IMG/VR virus record: IMGVR_UViG_3300027608_000021
Coordinates: 1-64,000 of that record
Source of the DNA: a virus
Reading direction: 5' to 3' (one strand)
DNA: 64,000 bases
Position numbers and translations under genes: made by a program
Shown here: piece after piece, positions 41,586 to 50,327 of the stretch
How positions within the stretch are numbered: position 1 is the stretch's first letter
Layout of the letters: each line of letters starts with the position of its first letter
Notes under the pieces: model-generated
The model's database searches: none
Seen by the model: the letters and a program-made list of their open reading frames with translations, nothing else
Told to the model about the DNA's origin: nothing

Positions 41586-42938
41586 ATGGCTACAAAGTTT
41601 CTTGCTAATATTAACCTAAGTCAGAACGAACTCCAGAACGCTCGAGTCCAGAACCTGACAACGACACAGATCAACGCGATCTCTGCTCCAGTTGAGGGTC
41701 AGATTGCTTATGATACGACGCTTGATGTACTGAAGTATTATAACGGTACTGCTTGGACCGCACTTTCTAGTGGTGCTGGAACCGTCACTGCCGTTACTGG
41801 TACTGGCGCAATCTCATCGACTGGCGGAACAACCCCAGCGATCAGCATTGCCGACGCAACAACCAGCGTCAAGGGCGCTGTGCAACTCAGCGATTCTACG
41901 AGCACGACGAGCAGCATCCTTGCTGCAACCCCTACTGCGGTAAAGGCTGCGTACGACGCGGCTGCTGCTAAGGTAGCCAGCGTTACTGCTGGGTCTGCGC
42001 GAGTAACGATCGGCGGAACTGCAACTGCACCTACGGTGGATGTTGCTGCTGCTACAACCAGTGTTGCTGGTATCGTTGCACTCTCTGACTCAACCAGCAC
42101 GACGAGCAGCGTACTTGCTGCTACGCCAACTGCTGTAAAGGCTGCGTATGACCTCGCCGCTGGTAAGGCAAACACTTCCGACAAACTGAGCGTCTTTGCT
42201 GCGACCACCTCTGCCGAACTTGCTGGTGTCATCTCTGATGAGACTGGTACTGGCGCGCTGGTCTTTGCAAACACTCCTACCCTCGTTACGCCAAACATTG
42301 GCGTAGCGACTGGTACGAGCCTTGTGCTTTCTGGCGACCTGACGGTCAACGGAACCACGACGACCGTAAACTCCACAACCGTAACGGTTGACGACAAGAA
42401 CCTTGAACTTGGTTCTGTTGCAAGCCCAACGGATGCTGGTGCTGACGGCGGAGGTATTACCCTCAAGGGTACGACTGATAAGACAATTTCCTGGGTAGAT
42501 GCTACGGATGCATGGACTCTCTCTGAGCATGCAGACCTTGCTGCTGCCAAGGAATACAAGATCGCTGGAGCAAGCGTGCTCAGCGCATCGACTCTTGGAA
42601 GCGGCGTAACTGGCTCAAGCCTTACGTCGGTTGGAACGATTGCCACAGGCGTGTGGAATGGTACTGACATCGCTGTCGCAGACGGCGGTACTGGTTCTGG
42701 CACGGCTGCTGGTGCTAAGACGAACCTTGGCTTTATGACCCGCTACGCGGTCACGGCAACGTGGACCGCTGGCGAAAACAAGACCATTACGCACGCCCTT
42801 GGAACCAAGGATGTGACGTTTAGCGTCTACGATTCTTCAGATAACTACGTCATTGCTGACGTTGTTACTGCAACTACAAATACTATTACGGTAATGTGCA
42901 GCGTTGCTGGCGATTACCGAGTAGTAGTAATCGGCTGA
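41586..42938 (+). CDS. Tail fibre protein with internal repeats, 450 aa
   Basis: Starts MATKFLANINLSQNELQNAR. Two repeats (VQLSDSTSTTSSILAATPTA and the near-identical one with VLAATPTA, about 55 residues apart) form a fibre shaft, then a shaft motif LVLSGDLTVNGTTTTVNST common to phage fibres, and a small C-terminal domain. Likely a trimeric shaft. Confidence 0.8.
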   Translation: MATKFLANINLSQNELQNARVQNLTTTQINAISAPVEGQIAYDTTLDVLKYYNGTAWTALSSGAGTVTAVTGTGAISSTGGTTPAISIADATTSVKGAVQLSDSTSTTSSILAATPTAVKAAYDAAAAKVASVTAGSARVTIGGTATAPTVDVAAATTSVAGIVALSDSTSTTSSVLAATPTAVKAAYDLAAGKANTSDKLSVFAATTSAELAGVISDETGTGALVFANTPTLVTPNIGVATGTSLVLSGDLTVNGTTTTVNSTTVTVDDKNLELGSVASPTDAGADGGGITLKGTTDKTISWVDATDAWTLSEHADLAAAKEYKIAGASVLSASTLGSGVTGSSLTSVGTIATGVWNGTDIAVADGGTGSGTAAGAKTNLGFMTRYAVTATWTAGENKTITHALGTKDVTFSVYDSSDNYVIADVVTATTNTITVMCSVAGDYRVVVIG

Positions 42939-42956
42939 TAACCGAAGGAGGTTTAC

Positions 42957-43538
42957 ATGCCTAAGTTTACTGCGTCATTAAATCTCCCGAAGTACGCCAC
43001 GGCTCCAGCGAGTCCTGTGGACGGAGACGTTTACTACAACACGACTGACAACAAGGTCTACTCACGCATCAATGGTGCGTGGGTAGACCTTGCTGCTTCT
43101 GGTGGTGGTGGTGGTGGTAATGCCGTGTACTATCAGACAACTGCTCCAGCAACTGGAAATGATGGGGACATCTGGATTGACTCTGATACATTTACCGTAG
43201 AGGCTAGCGGAGCAAACGGAGTTAACGCTTACAATGTTCCGATCACAACACAAGCAACTGCAAGGGATATTGCCCTAACAGATCTTGGAAAAATGATTGA
43301 GTCAACTTCTGCAACTGCAGTAACAATTACAGTTCGTTCAGATGGTGTCGTCCCTGGTTTTATTGCTGGTGATCAGATTATGATTCTTCAGTCTGGGGCT
43401 GGGCAGGTTACAATTGCTGGTAACGGTGCAACTATTAACGGCACACCTGGTTTGAAATTGAGGACCCAGTGGTCTTCAGCAACGCTTATTAAGCGAGACG
43501 CAAACACTTGGGTACTTATTGGGGATACAACGCCATGA
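42957..43538 (+). CDS. Fibre-connector protein A, 193 aa
   Basis: N-terminal SPVDGDVYYNTTDNKVYSRI motif is a fibre-attachment module seen also in the preceding gene. A glycine stretch (GGGGGG) links it to a C-terminal domain IMILQSGAGQVTIAGNGATI ending VLIGDTTP. The C-terminal domain is shared with the gene at 44589. Coupled by ATGA to a propeller gene. Confidence 0.75.
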   Translation: MPKFTASLNLPKYATAPASPVDGDVYYNTTDNKVYSRINGAWVDLAASGGGGGGNAVYYQTTAPATGNDGDIWIDSDTFTVEASGANGVNAYNVPITTQATARDIALTDLGKMIESTSATAVTITVRSDGVVPGFIAGDQIMILQSGAGQVTIAGNGATINGTPGLKLRTQWSSATLIKRDANTWVLIGDTTP

Positions 43539-44560
43539 TTTCCGCAACCTCTTCAATGACTCAAAGTATTCAGACAGGTTTTCCCGCTATTGCCGTTTCG
43601 CATAACACTACCCCATTCATTGCCGCCTACCCTTGGACTGGTGCGTTTGGAACCAAGGTTGCCAACCCAGCAACGCTGCCTGGAAGCAATGGGCAAGGAG
43701 TCACGTTTACCCCATCAGGTAGCCATATTGCCATATCGTACGGCACAAGTCCATACATTTCCGTCTACCCTTGGCGGGGGTTGTTTGGAACAAAGGTTGC
43801 AAACGCAGCAACACTGGTTGCAGGCAGCGGTTTCAGCGTAGCCTTCACTCCGTCAGGCGACCATATCGCTGTAGCGCATAGCACCACCCCATTCATCTCC
43901 GTTTACCCTTGGACAGGAGATTTTGGGACCAAGGTTGCTAATCCAGCAACGCTGCCTGCAGCCACTGGCAACGGCGTAGCCTTCACCGCATCAGGTAGTT
44001 ATATTGCCACGGCGGAATTTAACTCCCCATATGTCGGTGTCTACCCTTGGAATGGATCGTTTGGGACAAGGGTTGGCAATCCTGCAACGCTGCCTGCGGG
44101 CACTGGTCGCTCCGTAGCCTTCACCCCATCAGGTGATTATATTGCCGTTGGGCATAACACCACCCCATACATTTCCGCTTACCCTTGGACTGGTGCGTTT
44201 GGGACAAAGGTTGCTGATCCAGGAACCCTGCCTGCAAGCACTGGCAACGGCGTAGCCTTCACCCCGTCAGGTAGTTATATTGCCGTTGCGCACGCCACCA
44301 CCCCATACATTGCCGCCTACCCTTGGACTGGTGCGTTTGGAACCAAGGTTGCCAACCCAGCAACTACTCCTTCAAGCACTGGCAGCGGCGTAGCCTTCAC
44401 CTCGTCAGGCGACCATATCGCCGTAGCCCACACAGGCACTCCGTTCATCGCCGTCTATCCTTGGACAGGAGCATTTGGGACGAAGGTTGCTAATCCAGCC
44501 GTGTCACCTGCACAGGCTGGGTACAACGTAGCCTTCAAGGCAAGTACGGGAAAGCAATAA
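43535..44560 (+). CDS. Seven-bladed beta-propeller tail protein A, 341 aa
   Basis: Start ATG 43535 overlaps the previous stop. Seven repeats of about 46 residues follow the pattern GVAFTPSGDHIAVAH then TTPFISVYPWTGAFGTKVA. The YPW-TGAF core occurs seven times, and the chain starts mid-blade and ends with a lone strand (YNVAFKASTGK) that can close the ring. WD40-like in layout but with YPW in place of WD. Probably receptor-binding. Confidence 0.85.
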   Translation: MISATSSMTQSIQTGFPAIAVSHNTTPFIAAYPWTGAFGTKVANPATLPGSNGQGVTFTPSGSHIAISYGTSPYISVYPWRGLFGTKVANAATLVAGSGFSVAFTPSGDHIAVAHSTTPFISVYPWTGDFGTKVANPATLPAATGNGVAFTASGSYIATAEFNSPYVGVYPWNGSFGTRVGNPATLPAGTGRSVAFTPSGDYIAVGHNTTPYISAYPWTGAFGTKVADPGTLPASTGNGVAFTPSGSYIAVAHATTPYIAAYPWTGAFGTKVANPATTPSSTGSGVAFTSSGDHIAVAHTGTPFIAVYPWTGAFGTKVANPAVSPAQAGYNVAFKASTGKQ

Positions 44561-44588
44561 AGTAGAATGAAAAAAATTTGGAGGTTAC

Positions 44589-45080
44589 ATGGGAAATAAG
44601 ATGTATGTTAGGAGCGCTGGTTCATGGGTAGAAACAACTGCTGGTTCTGCAGTTACTACTTCTGCGTCTATTCCTTCTAGCCCAGTTACTGGACAAACAT
44701 ATTTTAATACTACTGAAGATGTTCTATATGTTTACGATGGATCAGCTTGGTATCCTGCGGCAAATAAAGATTTGAATATTGAACAAAGGACCAGTTCTCA
44801 GGTGCTTGCGCTTGCAGACAAAAATCTTCTTATTGAAATGAACGTCGCAACTGGAAATACGGTTTCAATCCCAACTGATGCGTCTGTTTCTTTTCCAATT
44901 GGAACACAAATTAATATCTCCCAACTTGGTATTGGTCAAACAACTATTCAGGCAGTAACTTCAGGAACTACTACCGTTGTCGGATCTCCAGGTCTTAAAC
45001 TTCGTGCGCAGTATTCGTTTGTAACGTGTATTAAGCGCGCTGCAAACTTCTGGATTGTAGTTGGAGATACAGCAGCATGA
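44589..45080 (+). CDS. Fibre-connector protein B, 163 aa
   Basis: A paralogue of the gene at 42957: SPVTGQTYFNTTEDVLYVYD and INISQLGIGQTTIQAVTSG with final VVGDTAA. AT-rich compared with its partner, so it is an older or separately acquired copy. TTTGGAGG precedes ATG 44589; overlaps the second propeller gene. Confidence 0.75.
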   Translation: MGNKMYVRSAGSWVETTAGSAVTTSASIPSSPVTGQTYFNTTEDVLYVYDGSAWYPAANKDLNIEQRTSSQVLALADKNLLIEMNVATGNTVSIPTDASVSFPIGTQINISQLGIGQTTIQAVTSGTTTVVGSPGLKLRAQYSFVTCIKRAANFWIVVGDTAA

Positions 45081-46096
45081 TTCCTGGAGTTGTTGCACAG
45101 AATATTCAAACAGGATTTCCGTCTATCGTCATCGGTAATTCAACGAGCACATTTATTCACGCCTATCCTTGGGCGGGTGGGTTTAAAACAAAGGTTGCTG
45201 ATCCAGAAACCATGCCTGCTGGTGAGATTAGTGGCATAGCATTCACGCCATCTGGTAGTCATATCGCCGTATCACACACAGGCTCTCCATTTGTTTCCTC
45301 CTACCTTTGGCGTGGTGCATTCGGAACCAAGGTTTCCGATCCATCAACCCTTCCTGCGGGGGATGGGCGAGGCGTAGCCTTCACCCCATCAGGTGATAAC
45401 ATCGCCGTTGCGTACAACGGCTCACCAGGAGTTTCGGTGTATCCTTGGACTGGAGCTTTTGGAACCAAGGTTGCCAACCCAGCAATACTGCCTGGAGTTA
45501 CAAACAGCGTGACCTTCACCGCATCAGGTAGTTATATTGCCACGGCGGAATTTAGCTCTTCATATATCGGTGTCTACCCTTGGAATGGATCGTGGGGGAC
45601 AAGGGTTGCTAATCCAGCAACGCTGCCTGTAAGCATTGGTAACGATGTAGCATTCACGCCATCTGGTAGTCATATCGCCCTTGCGCATAACTCCACCCCA
45701 TTTATTGCCGTTTACCCATTTGCTGGGACGTTTGGAACCAAGGTTGCTAATCCTGCAACGCTGCCTGTGGGCAATGGGCGAGGCGTAGCCTTCACCCCGT
45801 CAGGTAGTTATATTGCCGTTGCGAGCCAAACCACCCCATTCATCTCCGTTTATCCCTGGACTGGTGCGTTTGGAACCAAGGTTGCTAATCCAGCGTCGGG
45901 GATTCCAAGCAGTGGGCAAAAGGTGCAGTTTGACTACTCTGGTAGTTATATTGCCATTGCGCACGACTCCAGCCCATTTGTTTCCGTTTACCCTTGGACG
46001 GGAACATTCGGGACAAAGGTTGCCAACCCAACAGTACTTCCAGGTGGCACTACGGGGAAAAACGTAACCTTTAAGGGAAACACTGGTAAGTTATAG
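45077..46096 (+). CDS. Seven-bladed beta-propeller tail protein B, 339 aa
   Basis: Same design as propeller A, again seven blades (cores HAYPWAGGF, SYLWRGAF, VYPWTGAF, VYPWNGSW, VYPFAGTF, VYPWTGAF, VYPWTGTF). The DNA of the middle blades is close to propeller A over short runs, which suggests recombination or conversion between the two genes. Overlaps the previous gene as ATGA. Confidence 0.85.
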   Translation: MIPGVVAQNIQTGFPSIVIGNSTSTFIHAYPWAGGFKTKVADPETMPAGEISGIAFTPSGSHIAVSHTGSPFVSSYLWRGAFGTKVSDPSTLPAGDGRGVAFTPSGDNIAVAYNGSPGVSVYPWTGAFGTKVANPAILPGVTNSVTFTASGSYIATAEFSSSYIGVYPWNGSWGTRVANPATLPVSIGNDVAFTPSGSHIALAHNSTPFIAVYPFAGTFGTKVANPATLPVGNGRGVAFTPSGSYIAVASQTTPFISVYPWTGAFGTKVANPASGIPSSGQKVQFDYSGSYIAIAHDSSPFVSVYPWTGTFGTKVANPTVLPGGTTGKNVTFKGNTGKL

Positions 46097-46107
46097 TGTA
46101 TAATTAA

Positions 46108-46130
46108 CCCACCAAAAAACTTTTGGTGGG
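46108..46130. terminator. Perfect hairpin after fibre genes
   Basis: CCCACCAAAA and TTTTGGTGGG pair around AAC, 12 bases after the propeller stop. The A/T arms could act as a terminator in either direction. It marks the end of the fibre module. Confidence 0.65.
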
Positions 46131-46161
46131 TAATATAGTGCCGAAAGGCAAGGAGTATATC

Positions 46162-46545
46162 GTGATTGTTACAGACGAGAAGAAGATCCAAGACCTCGCA
46201 GACAACGTAGTCATGCGAACGCACGAAGTGTATCAGTACGATCTGAACATTTCTAATTATCAGACAATTCTATCCGCAAGCGACGGCTCTTACCCAGCAC
46301 ACCTTCGCGCCTTGATTAACCTTTCGGACGATCAGGCTGTTGAGCAGTGTCCGATTGGAGATCTCGCAGAACTTGCAGAGCTCCAGCAGTATACTCGAGT
46401 CTCAAAGCTTATCCGCTCAGAGATCGTAGAGCGAACAAAGACAAACAGCATCTTGAGCGTAATCGCCGCACAACTTCACACACTTCTTCCTTCAACCGAA
46501 GATTACGATGCTGCTATTGATGCTGCAGTCGCCCGAAGGGGATAA
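46162..46545 (+). CDS. Hypothetical helical protein, 127 aa
   Basis: GTG 46162 after CAAGGAG is the likely start; the longer frame starts inside the hairpin. It is mostly helical (EKKIQDLADNVVMRTHEVYQ, AVEQCPIGDLAELAELQQYT, SILSVIAAQLHTLLPSTED). No family recognised. Position after fibres suggests a tail or chaperone role. Confidence 0.65.
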   Translation: MIVTDEKKIQDLADNVVMRTHEVYQYDLNISNYQTILSASDGSYPAHLRALINLSDDQAVEQCPIGDLAELAELQQYTRVSKLIRSEIVERTKTNSILSVIAAQLHTLLPSTEDYDAAIDAAVARRG

Positions 46546-46567
46546 TCAAAGTAATTAGGAGTACCCT

Positions 46568-46753
46568 ATGACTAAAGGTCAAGCAGATCTTATCCTTGAA
46601 CGGCTTGACCGAATTGAGGGTGATCTCACACTGATCAAACTAGAGATGGCTGAAACACGAGGCGCATATCGGCTTGCTAAGTTTGTGATTGCCCTTCTGG
46701 GCGTAAGCGGACTAGGCGGCGTTACCGCGTGGCTCGCAGGGCAGGGCAAATAA
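46568..46753 (+). CDS. Small membrane-anchored protein, 61 aa
   Basis: N-terminal coiled coil (ADLILERLDRIEGDLTLIKL) followed by a C-terminal membrane segment (FVIALLGVSGLGGVTAWLAG). This layout matches haemolysin-XhlA-like lysis accessory proteins. ATTAGGAG precedes the ATG. Confidence 0.65.
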   Translation: MTKGQADLILERLDRIEGDLTLIKLEMAETRGAYRLAKFVIALLGVSGLGGVTAWLAGQGK

Positions 46754-47001
46754 TGACAACAGAAGTAATTTGGTGGGTGACCTACCACGATAACTACCCT
46801 GGAAGAGAAGGCATGATGCATGGATACTTTGCCAATGCAGATTGTGGAACCAGCGAACTAAGGAATGCTCCTATTGAACTTCATCCAGCAAGTGGATGTC
46901 TAATTGACCATGAGTCAAGAATTGCAGAAGTAGAAATTCCACAATGGATTAAGACTGATTTAGAGCGAAACCACTGGGAAAAAGAAAACAACAACTCGTA
47001 A
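46753..47001 (+). CDS. Hypothetical protein, 82 aa
   Basis: Starts MTTEVIWWVTYHDNYPGREG, sharing one base with the previous stop. A hydrophilic protein with two aromatic strands; cysteines in NADCGTSELR and ASGCLIDH. No family recognised. Confidence 0.6.
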   Translation: MTTEVIWWVTYHDNYPGREGMMHGYFANADCGTSELRNAPIELHPASGCLIDHESRIAEVEIPQWIKTDLERNHWEKENNNS

Positions 47002-47022
47002 ACATACCCTGAGGAGGTGCGT

Positions 47023-48213
47023 ATGAACCGACTCAGAGTTACTATAGTAACCACGATTATCTTCACCGCCGCGTTTACTGCGGCACTATTCTCCGCCACC
47101 CCAGTCAAGGGACTGGAAGATGCGGATACCTGGGATCAGCAGGTTGATGCCAATGGCACAATCACGCTGGAAGAAGGCTCTGTCGTAATCAACGGGTCGA
47201 ACAATCCGTTGACAGGGCAGCCTTGGCAGAATACTTCAACGCAAATCACCACCGACTCTTCGGTCGGTGAGACAGTCGTTTTTGACTGGTCTTATTTCAC
47301 AACAGACGGCTCGTTTTATGACAAGCCTCAGGTTGCCTGGAACGGCGAGTGGTATAACCTCGTTGAAGGAAATGCTCAAGCAGGAAGCGGAACAATTACT
47401 GGATATATCACCGCTGGTGGTATTTTCGGGTTTAGAGTTCTGTCTACCGACTCCTGCTGTGGCGTAGGGACGCTTACGATTACGAATACTTCTTGGATTG
47501 TCGGACTTCCGCCAACTCCAGAGCCGACTCCTGAACCAACCCCAGAACCAACCCCGACTCCTGAGCCGACACCAGAGCCAACGCCTGAGCCGACACCGAC
47601 TCCTGAGCCTACGCCTGAGCCCACGCCAGAGCCAACACTGCCACCAACTCCTGAGCCCACGCCTGAGCCAGAACCAGAGCCGACTGTAGAGCCGACTCCT
47701 GAGCCAGAGCCAGAGCCAGAGCCAACGGCAGAACCAAGCGAGGAGCCGTCAATTGAACCAGAACCAGAGCCAGAGCCGTCTACCGAACCCGAACCGTCGC
47801 CCGAAGAAACAGAGGAGCCTGAAGAGTCTCCTGTGGTATCTCCTGATCCCACTGATGTACCTGATCCTAAACCCGAATCCGATTTGCCAGATCTAGGCGA
47901 AGTAGGAGAAGCGGTTGAGGCTGTGGCAGAGGCTATCGGAGAAACATTTGAAGCTATCGGAGAAACATTCGGAGAGGCTTTAGAAACGGTGGTAAATCTT
48001 GGCGCTGACCTTTCCGAAGAGGAGAGGCAAGAAGTCCAAGCGCCAATTGTATCAGCGATTATCGTAACGCAAGTCGCTCAAGCGGCTGTCTCGATGGCTA
48101 TTGCTGCACGACCAACACCTCCAAGCGCACCAACCCCAACGCCTTCAGGCGGTGGCGGAGCGCCTGTCGGTGATGCAAAAAGTAGTGGATCAACGAAGAG
48201 GAGCCGTCAATGA
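47023..48213 (+). CDS. Secreted protein with PEPT repeat spacer, 396 aa
   Basis: ATG 47023 follows GAGGAGG. The N-terminus ([20 protein letters not shown] then [10 protein letters not shown]) is a signal peptide with a probable AxA-type cut. Residues about 30-160 form a beta domain; 165-290 are a P-E-P-T repeat, a cell-wall-spanning linker type; then an acidic helical stretch and a membrane-like helix ([20 protein letters not shown]). Probably wall-exposed, perhaps a spanin-like or superinfection factor; inference only. Confidence 0.7.
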   Translation: MNRLRVTIVTTIIFTAAFTAALFSATPVKGLEDADTWDQQVDANGTITLEEGSVVINGSNNPLTGQPWQNTSTQITTDSSVGETVVFDWSYFTTDGSFYDKPQVAWNGEWYNLVEGNAQAGSGTITGYITAGGIFGFRVLSTDSCCGVGTLTITNTSWIVGLPPTPEPTPEPTPEPTPTPEPTPEPTPEPTPTPEPTPEPTPEPTLPPTPEPTPEPEPEPTVEPTPEPEPEPEPTAEPSEEPSIEPEPEPEPSTEPEPSPEETEEPEESPVVSPDPTDVPDPKPESDLPDLGEVGEAVEAVAEAIGETFEAIGETFGEALETVVNLGADLSEEERQEVQAPIVSAIIVTQVAQAAVSMAIAARPTPPSAPTPTPSGGGGAPVGDAKSSGSTKRSRQ

Positions 48214-48380
48214 TTAAGAAGATCATTAATGAAATCGTAGCAACTGGCTGGACTGTTTTTGGTCTTGCTATTGCATGGGCAGTTCTGCCCGATGGAGCAA
48301 CCCGCGACTTTGTTGGCGCGACTTTGTTGTTCCTGACACTAATCTGGGGTCTTACGATGCCCCTTCGCATCAAGGAATAG
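48210..48380 (+). CDS. Small membrane protein, holin-like, 56 aa
   Basis: An ORF with ATGA overlap to the previous gene. Two hydrophobic segments ([16 protein letters not shown] and [19 protein letters not shown]) with basic ends. Next to the endolysin gene, it is a candidate holin or antiholin. Confidence 0.65.
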   Translation: MIKKIINEIVATGWTVFGLAIAWAVLPDGATRDFVGATLLFLTLIWGLTMPLRIKE

Positions 48381-48389
48381 GAGAGACTC

Positions 48390-49004
48390 ATGAAGTTTAA
48401 GGTCAAGTCACAACTCGACCACGTTGAAAAGGGCGGCATTCTTGACGACTGCGGTCCTTCTAGTGCCGCTGCCGCTGTTGCTTGGGCAACCAAGTACAAG
48501 TTGGACCCAAGTGCTGGAGACGGCATCAAGGCGAAGGAGCGCGCTACTGGCTTCGTCGAGAAGCAGGGCGTATCCGACAACGGTTCGTCTCTCGGCGACC
48601 TCGTTAAGACGGTCAAGCAACTTGGTGCAACCGCCCGACCTGCAAAGTCTTGGGACGATGTTGTCGCATCTGCCGCTCGCGGTGCTGCGCTAATCGTCTG
48701 GGTACAGCAGGCTGTTGGATATCCAGATGTGGAGATCTCGCAGTGGCACAAGAAGTGGGAGACCTACTGGAAGAAGGCTGGACCATCACACATCAAGGAA
48801 GGCTACGGTCATATGACTGCGGCTTGCTTTGATGCGGTGGAAGGCTGGCAGTGGGCATGCCCGACTCGCTCAGGCAAGGGCAAGGAACAGTTTGCCGTGA
48901 AGGTGACGGAAGCGCAGTTGAAGGCTATCGCAGACTCCAAGAGGGTCTCTGGCAAGGACAAGGCTCTTCCTCACAAGCACGTCGTCATTGTAGAAGTAAA
49001 GTAG
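48390..49004 (+). CDS. Endolysin with C39-like peptidase domain, 204 aa
   Basis: DDCGPSSAAAAVAWATKYK gives the catalytic cysteine region and GYGHMTAACFDAVEGW the histidine region of C39-type cysteine peptidases used in phage lysins. No separate wall-binding domain is obvious, though the C-terminal basic part may serve. AGGAGAG precedes ATG 48390. It cuts cell-wall peptide links at lysis. Confidence 0.75.
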   Translation: MKFKVKSQLDHVEKGGILDDCGPSSAAAAVAWATKYKLDPSAGDGIKAKERATGFVEKQGVSDNGSSLGDLVKTVKQLGATARPAKSWDDVVASAARGAALIVWVQQAVGYPDVEISQWHKKWETYWKKAGPSHIKEGYGHMTAACFDAVEGWQWACPTRSGKGKEQFAVKVTEAQLKAIADSKRVSGKDKALPHKHVVIVEVK

Positions 49005-49013
49005 GAGTATTGA

Positions 49014-49307
49014 ATGTATCAGGACATTAAGAACGGTATTCGCTGGGTAATTGATAACACTGGCGTTGATGAGGCTCTGATTGAGTTCTTCCGAACATTT
49101 ATCACGGTATCAATCTCAGTTGCGCTCGGACTTGGCATCCCGCTCCTTGACATTTCTGGCGGAGACTTCCGAACAGTTTTGTCGGCTGGTCTTGCTTCAG
49201 GACTTCAGGTTCTTATCAAGTTCCTAGATCCTAAGAACACACAGTTCGGGATCAAGGAGAAGAGCAAGGACGAATCGGTGGACGACACCAAGCAGTTCCA
49301 GATCTAA
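49014..49307 (+). CDS. Holin, 97 aa
   Basis: Two membrane helices (FITVSISVALGLGIPLLDI and FRTVLSAGLASGLQVLIKFL) and a charged C-terminal tail (EKSKDESVDDTK), nine bases after the endolysin gene. Typical of holins of phages of Gram-positive hosts. Confidence 0.75.
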   Translation: MYQDIKNGIRWVIDNTGVDEALIEFFRTFITVSISVALGLGIPLLDISGGDFRTVLSAGLASGLQVLIKFLDPKNTQFGIKEKSKDESVDDTKQFQI

Positions 49308-49315
49308 TCTAAACG

Positions 49316-49358
49316 AAACTCGCCCCTCTCAGGCTTCGTGCTTGAGGGGGGCAGTTTT
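49316..49358. terminator. Bidirectional terminator between converging operons
   Basis: GCCCCTCTCA-type and TTGAGGGGGGC arms with A-runs on one side and T-runs on the other end both the plus-strand late operon and the minus-strand operon. The right arm overlaps the final codons of the methyltransferase gene. Confidence 0.75.
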
Positions 49359-49979
49359 GTGTTTCCTGTAGATAAAGAAGCGACCGACCCAATCTGTCCC
49401 GCCAAACGCCTCGTCCATTGCTGCTTCGCTGCGTTGGATTGGCAGCAACTCTGGGTGTAGTTCTGCGATCTTCTTCTCCCACCACTCACGGGTACGCATC
49501 GTCACATGGGTAGCGTCCACATCATCGTGCGCGGAAGCACCGTCAGAGAGGGCGATCCGCATCCAGAGTTCTCCGCTGTCCTTGAGGACTCGCAGCATTT
49601 CGCTGAGGATTCCTGGAATCTTGTCCTCGTCAATGTGCTCAAAGAACTCCCATGAGGCAACAACATCAAACATCCCTGTGGTATACGGCAAGCCATCAGC
49701 GGCATCTGCGCAGACGAGCGCACCTTTTGCAAATGGGGCACAGTTCTTTACAGCGTATTCGCTGATGTCTATGCCGAGCGCCTCGTGTCCACGAACGTTG
49801 GCATGGTGCACGAACCATCCCTTTGCTGCGCCCACATCAAGGATAGTCAATCCACGGTTGGCGTGGGGATACTCAATCTGCTCAACGATAGGAACCCAGC
49901 GTGGGTCATCGGAGTAGTTGAGGTAGTTGGAGCCTTCGGCTCGCTCAAAGTACCCTTCGCCGTATCGTGGGTCGTGAGT
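49329..49979 (-). CDS. SAM-dependent class I methyltransferase, 216 aa
   Basis: Start MTHDPRYGEGYFERAEG at 49979 (ATGA overlap with the zinc-ribbon gene). Motif I LTILDVGAAKGWFVHHA, then ALGIDISEYAV, DVVASWEFFEHIDED and LRVLKDSGELWMRI are those of class I methyltransferases. The substrate is unclear; similarity is to small-molecule or glycan methyltransferases more than to DNA methylases (no DPPY or PC motif). Confidence 0.8.
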   Translation of the reverse strand, partial: THDPRYGEGYFERAEGSNYLNYSDDPRWVPIVEQIEYPHANRGLTILDVGAAKGWFVHHANVRGHEALGIDISEYAVKNCAPFAKGALVCADAADGLPYTTGMFDVVASWEFFEHIDEDKIPGILSEMLRVLKDSGELWMRIALSDGASAHDDVDATHVTMRTREWWEKKIAELHPELLPIQRSEAAMDEAFGGTDWVGRFFIYRKHKTAPLKHEA

Positions 49980-50164
49980 CATTCTTCCCTTCTCCGATCT
50001 TTCTTTGCCCATCCTTCGCCCTTGTACCTAACTGCAGGTACAGAGAAAATGCGCTTCATTTTTGTGTTGTCATCTGGGCAACGGACTTCTTTTACGACGC
50101 TCATTGAATGCTCCTGCTCTATGATCAGGTCGCACTTCTTGCAGATGTATTCGTATGTTGGCAT
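49979..50164 (-). CDS. FmdB-like zinc-ribbon protein, 61 aa
   Basis: MPTYEYICKKCDLIIEQEHS with later RCPDDNTKMKRIF is the FmdB-family start (PxYEYxCxxC), with the second knuckle reduced to one cysteine. Such proteins are thought to bind nucleic acid. Coupled to the methyltransferase. Confidence 0.75.
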   Translation of the reverse strand: MPTYEYICKKCDLIIEQEHSMSVVKEVRCPDDNTKMKRIFSVPAVRYKGEGWAKKDRRREE

Positions 50165-50165
50165 A

Positions 50166-50327
50166 TTATTTTATATTAATTAGAGCGGCCAATGTTACAA
50201 TATGAATAACCAGAGCGGTGTTCCTCGCAGCCAAAGATTCTCCTTCCTTGTGCTGCATGTATGCCCTAGCAAAGCCGATGCTCTGGAATAGCCAAATAAT
50301 AACTAGCCATGCATACCAAAAATTCAT
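50166..50327 (-). CDS. Small membrane protein, 53 aa
   Basis: An ORF from ATG 50327, with GGAGG upstream and ATGA overlap. Two hydrophobic segments (FWYAWLVIIWLFQSIGF and ALVIHIVTLAALINI) around AYMQHKEGESLAARN. Probably an inner-membrane protein of the early region. Confidence 0.65.
   Translation of the reverse strand: MNFWYAWLVIIWLFQSIGFARAYMQHKEGESLAARNTALVIHIVTLAALINIK

Noticed and set aside
41738-42703. 321-codon minus-strand frame
   Set aside because: Antisense to the repetitive fibre gene; the repeats keep the frame open.
47376-47852. Gly-Ser-Val repeat protein on the minus strand
   Set aside because: It is the complement of the PEPT repeat coding region, a typical low-complexity artefact.
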